Shown here: piece after piece, positions 60,191 through 64,000 of the stretch | Layout: the number at the start of each line of letters is the position of its first letter | Numbering within the stretch: position 1 is the first letter of the stretch | The notes under the pieces: generated by a model | Database searches by the model: none | What the model was told of the DNA's origin: nothing | Seen by the model: only the letters and a program-made list of their open reading frames with translations | Position numbers and translations under genes: made by a program | DNA from: Hydrogenophaga sp. A37 | GTDB taxonomy: Bacteria > Pseudomonadota > Gammaproteobacteria > Burkholderiales > Burkholderiaceae_C | Length of the DNA stretch: 64,000 nucleotides | Direction: 5' to 3' | Assembly: GCF_002001205.1 (NCBI RefSeq) | Contig: NZ_MUNZ01000128.1 | Location: 1 to 64,000 of the forward strand

Positions 60191-61465
60191 ATGAATCACA
60201 GCGAAATCGATACCAAAGGTGTTCAAAACCAGGCCGACGGCGGTGACGGTCTGACAGACGGCGTGCGCGAGGCATTGGCGGTGACCTTGCGGGGGTGTGA
60301 AGAGCTGATTCCTCAGGACGACTGGGCGAAAAAGCTGACGCGGTCCGAAAAAACCGGCGTGCCGTTGCGCATCAAGCTCGGCCTGGACCCGACCGCACCG
60401 GACATTCACATCGGCCACACGGTGGTGCTCAACAAGATGCGCCAGCTGCAGGATCTGGGGCACCAGGTGATTTTTTTGATCGGCGACTTCACCAGCCTGA
60501 TCGGCGACCCCTCTGGCCGCAACAACACGCGCCCGCCTTTGACCAGCGAGCAGATCAAAGCCAACGCGGAGACCTACTACAAGCAGGCCAGCCTGGTGCT
60601 GGACCCGGCGAAGACCGAGATCCGCTACAACAGCGAATGGAGCCTGCCGCTGGGCTCGATGGGCATGATCCAGCTCGCCGCCAAGTACACCGTGGCGCGC
60701 ATGATGGAGCGCAACGACTTCCACGACCGCTTCAAGGCCGGCACGCCGATCTCGGTGCACGAGTTCCTCTACCCGCTGATGCAGGGCTACGACTCGGTGG
60801 CGCTCAAGAGCGACCTGGAACTGGGCGGCACCGACCAGAAATTCAACCTGTTGATGGGCCGCCACCTGCAGCAGGAATACGGCCAGGAGCCGCAGTGCAT
60901 CCTGACCATGCCGCTGCTCGAAGGCCTGGACGGCATCGACAAGATGTCCAAGTCCAAGAACAACTACATCGGCATCACCGAAGAACCCAACAGCATGTTC
61001 GCCAAGGTGCTGTCGATCAGCGACACGCTGATGTGGCGCTGGTTCACGCTGCTGTCGTTCAAGTCGCTGGCTGAGATCGAGGCGTTGAAGAAAGAGGTTG
61101 AGGGCGGCCGCAACCCCAAGGACGCGAAGGTGATGCTGGCCAAGGAAATCACCACGCGATTCCACCGTGCGGCCGCTGCTGACGCGGCCGAGCAGGACTT
61201 CATCAACCGCAGCAAGGGCGGCGTGCCGGACGAAATTCCCGAGGTGTCGCTTTCATTGGCCGATGGGGGCGTGCCCATGGGCATTGCGGCATTGCTCAAC
61301 GCGGCGGGGCTGGTGGCGTCCAACGGCGAGGGCAACCGGTTGATCGACGGCGGCGGCGTGCGCATTGACTCGGCCGTGGTCAGCGACAAGGGACTGAAAC
61401 TGGGTGCAGGTGTGTATGTGGTGCAGGTCGGCAAACGGAAGTTTGCTCGCGTCACGCTTTCATAA
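60191..61465 (+). CDS. tyrS: Tyrosyl-tRNA synthetase
   Basis: This 424-residue class I synthetase has the HIGH-type motif DIHIGHTVVLNK (about residues 70-81) and KMSKSKNN (about 254-261). Other landmarks are FLIGDFTSLIGDPSGRN, QGYDSVALKSDLELGGTDQKFNLLMGR and a C-terminal S4-like domain (LNAAGLVASNGEGNRLIDGGGVRID). The KMSKS spelling and length match the TyrZ-like form common in betaproteobacteria. It is divergent from the M23 peptidase gene. Confidence 0.97.
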   Translation: MNHSEIDTKGVQNQADGGDGLTDGVREALAVTLRGCEELIPQDDWAKKLTRSEKTGVPLRIKLGLDPTAPDIHIGHTVVLNKMRQLQDLGHQVIFLIGDFTSLIGDPSGRNNTRPPLTSEQIKANAETYYKQASLVLDPAKTEIRYNSEWSLPLGSMGMIQLAAKYTVARMMERNDFHDRFKAGTPISVHEFLYPLMQGYDSVALKSDLELGGTDQKFNLLMGRHLQQEYGQEPQCILTMPLLEGLDGIDKMSKSKNNYIGITEEPNSMFAKVLSISDTLMWRWFTLLSFKSLAEIEALKKEVEGGRNPKDAKVMLAKEITTRFHRAAAADAAEQDFINRSKGGVPDEIPEVSLSLADGGVPMGIAALLNAAGLVASNGEGNRLIDGGGVRIDSAVVSDKGLKLGAGVYVVQVGKRKFARVTLS

Positions 61466-61512
61466 ACCCGCACCTCGCGGGATTGGGGCGCCAGCGCGCT
61501 CTGTTCCGTTCG

Positions 61513-61731
61513 TGTCCCCCGGACCGGCTGCGCCGGTCCTCCTCCTTTACCTCACTGCACAGAACGCACTGCCACCCCGATCCGAGGTGATGTGGGAGCT
61601 CATCCGTGGGTGCGCCCACTCGTGCGCGGTTGGAAGGGACGGGGTAGCTGGCGCAGCGAAGTAAAGGAGGAGGGGCCGCGCAGCGGCCCCGGGGGACATG
61701 AGCGGAGTCGGCTATCCCGTCCCTTCCAACC
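61513..61731. repeat. Inverted pair of 38-bp hairpin repeats plus 16-bp inverted repeat
   Basis: TGTCCCCCGG...CCTCCTCCTTTAC at 61513-61550 is repeated in inverse orientation at 61661-61698. Only the internal hairpin differs (ACCGG/CCGGT in one, GGCCG/CGGCC in the other), both around CTGCG. The second copy is framed by GGTTGGAAGGGACGGG (61628-61643) and its exact inverse (61716-61731). The stretch 61466..61760 holds no gene. Confidence 0.85.
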
Positions 61732-61760
61732 ATGGAGGAAGCGCAGGCGCGAACAAAGGC

Positions 61761-62441
61761 TCAGCGCGCCCCAGCCTTCTCCAGCATCGACACCATCGCC
61801 GAGTACCCGCGAGCCTTCGCCAGCGACAGCGGCGTCTGGCCGCTGCGATCCGCCAACTGCAGGTTCGCCCCCCCATCGATCAATGCCTTCAACGTCGCCT
61901 GGTGACGCGCACCCCCATCGCCCAGCACGATGGACTCGATCACGGCGGTCCAGTGCAGGTTGTTCACATGGTCCAGCGGGGCCCCGGCGGCGATCAATTG
62001 CCGCACCACGCCGTCGTGCCCCAGGTGCGCCGCCGCGATCAAGGCAGTGCCGTCGTAGCGGCTGGTTGTCTGCTTCACGCTCGCACCCAGCTGCAGCAAC
62101 ACCTTCAGCGTGTCCTCGTCGTCGGCCACCGAGGCGATGGTGACAGCGTCGTAGCGGTCGCTCTCCAGCTGGTTCAGATCGGTGCCGGCCTTCGCAAGCG
62201 CGCGGATCACCTCGCGCTGCCGGGCAAAGGTCGCTACGTGCAGTGGCGTGCGCCCGTGCCCATCGGTCGTGTTCAGCGCCGCGCCCGACGCCACCAGTCG
62301 CTGCAACTTGGCGAGGTCGCCCTTGTGCGCTGCCATGTGCAGACCGGTGTAGGCCGCCGCCTCGGCCGCGCTGGGCGCGACCTGGGCTTGCACGCTGATG
62401 CCGCTCAAGGCCAGCGACACGGCCAGCAGCAGCGTTTTCAT
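61761..62441 (-). CDS. Secreted ankyrin-repeat protein
   Basis: This 226-residue protein has a signal peptide (KTLLLAVSLALSGISVQA). About five ankyrin repeats follow: AYTGLHMAAHKGDLAKLQRLVASGAAL, GRTPLHVATFARQREVIRALAKAGTDL, DAVTIASVADDEDTLKVLLQLGASV, GTALIAAAHLGHDGVVRQLIAAGAPL, and SGQTPLSLAKARGYSAMVSMLEKAGA. It is a periplasmic protein-binding scaffold. Its ATG overlaps the stop of the HbpS-like gene, so the two are translated together. Bacterial periplasmic ankyrins are often linked to oxidative stress enzymes; here the partner is probably heme-related. Confidence 0.87.
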   Translation of the reverse strand: MKTLLLAVSLALSGISVQAQVAPSAAEAAAYTGLHMAAHKGDLAKLQRLVASGAALNTTDGHGRTPLHVATFARQREVIRALAKAGTDLNQLESDRYDAVTIASVADDEDTLKVLLQLGASVKQTTSRYDGTALIAAAHLGHDGVVRQLIAAGAPLDHVNNLHWTAVIESIVLGDGGARHQATLKALIDGGANLQLADRSGQTPLSLAKARGYSAMVSMLEKAGAR

Positions 62442-62929
62442 TTCAGCAGCTCCGCGACCTTGGCAATGCCCGCGTTCGCGCACTGCTCGTCCAGGTGACC
62501 ACCGGGTGCGCCGCCCACGCCCACAGCGCCAATCACTTCGTTGCCCACCTTCACCGGCACGCCGCCGCCCAGCACCAGGAAGCCAGGGATGTCCACCAGC
62601 GTCGCGGCGCCGGGGTTCTTCTGCAGGTTCTCCAGCATCGCGGTCGTGGTGTTGCGGGCCGAGGCCGAGGTGTAGGCCTTGCCTTGTGCGGCGCCCACGG
62701 TGTGCGGGCCGGCGTTGTCCGCGCGCTGCAGGGCGCGCAGGGTGCCGGCGCGGTCGACCACGGCGGCGGTCACGTTGTAGCCGCTGGCGCTGCACGACGC
62801 CACGGTGGCGGCAGCGATCTGGTTGGCCAGGTCCAGCGACATGTTTTTCTCGGTGCGAACAGCCTGCGCGCTGGCGGCGCTGGCAATCAGGGACAGGGCG
62901 ATGGCGGCGAATTTGACGGCGTGTTTCAT
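62438..62929 (-). CDS. Secreted GlcG/HbpS family heme-binding-like protein
   Basis: This 163-residue protein starts at ATG 62929 with a signal peptide (KFAAIALSLIASAASA). The HbpS/GlcG fold reads MSLDLANQIAAATVASCSASGYNVTAAVVDRAGTLRALQRADNAGPHTVGAAQGKAYTSASARNTT, then IPGFLVLGGGVPVKVGNEVIGAVGVGGAPGGHLDEQCANAGIAKV. Members bind heme or small molecules and can protect against redox stress. It overlaps the ankyrin gene downstream. A promoter region of about 100 bp separates it from the response regulator gene upstream. Confidence 0.87.
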   Translation of the reverse strand: MKHAVKFAAIALSLIASAASAQAVRTEKNMSLDLANQIAAATVASCSASGYNVTAAVVDRAGTLRALQRADNAGPHTVGAAQGKAYTSASARNTTTAMLENLQKNPGAATLVDIPGFLVLGGGVPVKVGNEVIGAVGVGGAPGGHLDEQCANAGIAKVAELLK

Positions 62930-63032
62930 GCGGTTCTCCAGGGAGTTGAACGGTTCGATCAACCGTGGGAGAACTGTAGAAATTCGCCGGCGTCACCGCC
63001 ATTCGGGCGGCTACGTGCGGCGCTCCGTAGAA

Positions 63033-63665
63033 CTACGGAGCGCCATTGTCGGCATCGACCAGCGCGGCGTAGTGGCGGATCAGTTGCGCTAGCGACTCGG
63101 CCTGCAGCTTGGCGAACAGGTTGGCGCGGTGGGTCTCGACCGTGCGCGGCGAGAGATCGAGCGCACGTCCGATCTCCTTGTTGGTCAACCCTGCCACGAT
63201 GAAGCCCAGCACCTCTCGTTCGCGCTCGGACAGCTGCGCGTAGCGCTCACGCGCGGCACGGTCGGTCTGGTGGCGCTCGCGCGAGCGCACGTGCTGGCGC
63301 ACCGCGTTCTGCAGCGCCTCGATCAGCAACTCGTCGTTGACCGGTTTCTCCAGGAACTCGGCGGCCCCCGCCTTGAAGGCGCGGCGGCACATGTCTACCG
63401 TGCCGTGACCGGTGAGCATGATCACCGGCTGGTCCACGCCCTGCGCCACCAGCGTGTCCAGCACCGTCAGGCCGCTGATGCCAGGCATGCGCACGTCGAG
63501 CACGATGGCGCCGATGGCCCCGCGGTCGAAGCCGTCGAGAAAGGCTTGCGGGTCGCTCCAGGTCGTGACGCGCAGGCCCACGGTGCCGATCAGCAGGGCG
63601 AGGCCCTCGCGAACGGCCGCGTCGTCATCGATCAGGTGGATGGTGGGCGACAGGGTCGGGCTCAT
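63033..63665 (-). CDS. FixJ/NarL-type response regulator
   Basis: This 210-residue protein has a receiver domain with the acidic pair in LIDDDAAV, the phosphoacceptor Asp in AIVLDVRMPGISGL (about residue 58), and the Lys in FLEKPVNDELL. A LuxR-type HTH follows (LSEREREVLGFIVAGLTNKEIGRALDLSPRTVETHRANLFAKL, about residues 145-187). The design is that of FixJ/TtrR/StyR-type regulators. The kinase gene upstream is the likely partner. It might control the adjacent HbpS/ankyrin pair or a target elsewhere. Confidence 0.92.
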   Translation of the reverse strand: MSPTLSPTIHLIDDDAAVREGLALLIGTVGLRVTTWSDPQAFLDGFDRGAIGAIVLDVRMPGISGLTVLDTLVAQGVDQPVIMLTGHGTVDMCRRAFKAGAAEFLEKPVNDELLIEALQNAVRQHVRSRERHQTDRAARERYAQLSEREREVLGFIVAGLTNKEIGRALDLSPRTVETHRANLFAKLQAESLAQLIRHYAALVDADNGAP

Positions 63666-63682
63666 GCGGCAACCACCGCTCT

Positions 63683-63861
63683 TTGTGCTGCGGTGCGAGC
63701 TGGCTTGGGGCGGCCCGGCGAGGCGCTCACTGGACTGCCCTCCGTGCTGCGCACTGCGGGGCTGAGCGCCTTCGGAACGGCCGGGCGGCGCTCACTGGAG
63801 TACCTTCGCACTGCGGGCTTCGGTGCGAGCTTGCTTGGGAACGGCCCTGCGCGGCGCTCAT
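63683..63861. repeat. Tandemly arranged dispersed repeats between kinase and regulator
   Basis: Two or three related units (GTGCGAGCTGGCTTGGGGCGG at 63698, a middle GCGCTCACTGGA unit, and GTGCGAGCTTGCTTGGGAACG at 63823) fill the gap. The last 63 bp match the repeat within the MFS gene at 41427..41489. The last bases of the repeat supply the stop codon of the kinase. Confidence 0.85.
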
Positions 63862-64000
63862 CTGTGTTTCTCCGCCAGCGGCAGGCGCAGGCTGAACACC
63901 GCGCCGCCCTCGGGCCGGTTGGCGGCGCTGAGCGAGCCGCCCATGCCGCCGGCGAGGGTTTCGCATAGCGAGAGGCCCAGGCCGAGGCCGCCTTCTCGGG
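63858..64000 (-). CDS. Sensor histidine kinase, C-terminal fragment (cut by window edge)
   Basis: The visible 46 codons read REGGLGLGLSLCETLAGGMG, then GSLSAANRPEGGAVFSLRLPLAEKHR and stop. GLGLGLSLCETL is the G2 box of HATPase domains, and GGAVFSLRLPL is the final strand. This is the C-terminus of a histidine kinase, the probable partner of the FixJ-type regulator downstream. The remainder lies beyond base 64000. Confidence 0.88.
   Translation of the reverse strand, partial: REGGLGLGLSLCETLAGGMGGSLSAANRPEGGAVFSLRLPLAEKHR

Noticed and set aside
61628-61731. Part of a CRISPR array
   Set aside because: The repeats are inverted and self-complementary with no regular spacers, and no cas gene is present.

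Overview
The window is GC-rich DNA from a betaproteobacterium, most likely a Comamonadaceae of the Hydrogenophaga/Acidovorax type. The evidence is the gene content (a complete aerobic paaABCDE cluster, ahcY under an SAH riboswitch, the rplM-rpsI and erpA neighbourhoods, a double-length UvrA) and several dispersed repeat families typical of that family. The genus is an inference. No rRNA, tRNA or CRISPR array was found.

Region 1, 1..18158, is the immunity-end part of a BcepMu-type transposable (Mu-like) prophage; the rest lies left of the window. A CI-type repressor (minus) and a small BcepMu gp16-like regulator (plus) diverge around a 14+14-bp palindromic operator. Rightward, the early genes are: HTH proteins, a DUF3102 protein, transposase A, transposase B, small hypothetical genes, Gam, a DUF2786 protein, then GemA and Mor. 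A terminator and a second hairpin stand before gemA-mor. Leftward, the late genes are: two secreted 'moron' proteins, amidase, holin-like protein, nested Rz/Rz1 spanins, DUF2730, a VpaChn25_0724-like protein, DUF3486, two membrane proteins, large terminase and the portal (cut by the window edge). The phage end carries four TCCCG motifs spaced exactly 10 bp apart. It abuts the 3' remnant of a host DUF1501 gene, so the prophage has broken that gene.

Region 2, 18.4-34 kb, holds an ABC amino-acid-type binding protein, a 1998-residue tandem UvrA with a REP-type inverted repeat translated in frame, a beta-helix secreted protein on more AT-rich DNA, a 34-codon lipB remnant, and intact lipA. Directly downstream of lipA is a tight same-strand set: glycosyltransferase, PIG-L-like protein, APS kinase, sulfotransferase, Gfo/Idh/MocA oxidoreductase and DegT aminotransferase. 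It looks like a small surface-glycan sulfation and amino-sugar module.

Region 3, 34-43 kb, holds an unusual epimerase-SPW-VKOR-SPW fusion, a Cys-cluster protein, a DUF6976-like gene behind an FNR-type box, a methyltransferase, a YeeE/YedE transporter, an MFS transporter and a HAD phosphatase.

Region 4, 43-50 kb, is the methyl cycle: SAH riboswitch, ahcY, tlyA, metF, an RlpA-like lipoprotein, metY, a lipoprotein-like hydrolase, and ompW behind an FNR-type box.

Region 5, 50-54 kb, is paaABCDE (minus) behind a TetR-type palindrome.

Region 6, 54-64 kb, holds a CAP-domain protein, rlmJ, rplM-rpsI, a DUF6776 protein, bactofilin, erpA, an M23 peptidase, tyrS, a secreted ankyrin/HbpS pair, and a FixJ-type response regulator with its sensor kinase cut by the right edge.

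A recurring theme is invasion of coding DNA by dispersed repeats: uvrA, the MFS gene, paaB and paaC each carry translated repeat sequence. All boundaries were read by eye; family names rest on motif and context recognition, not on database searches.
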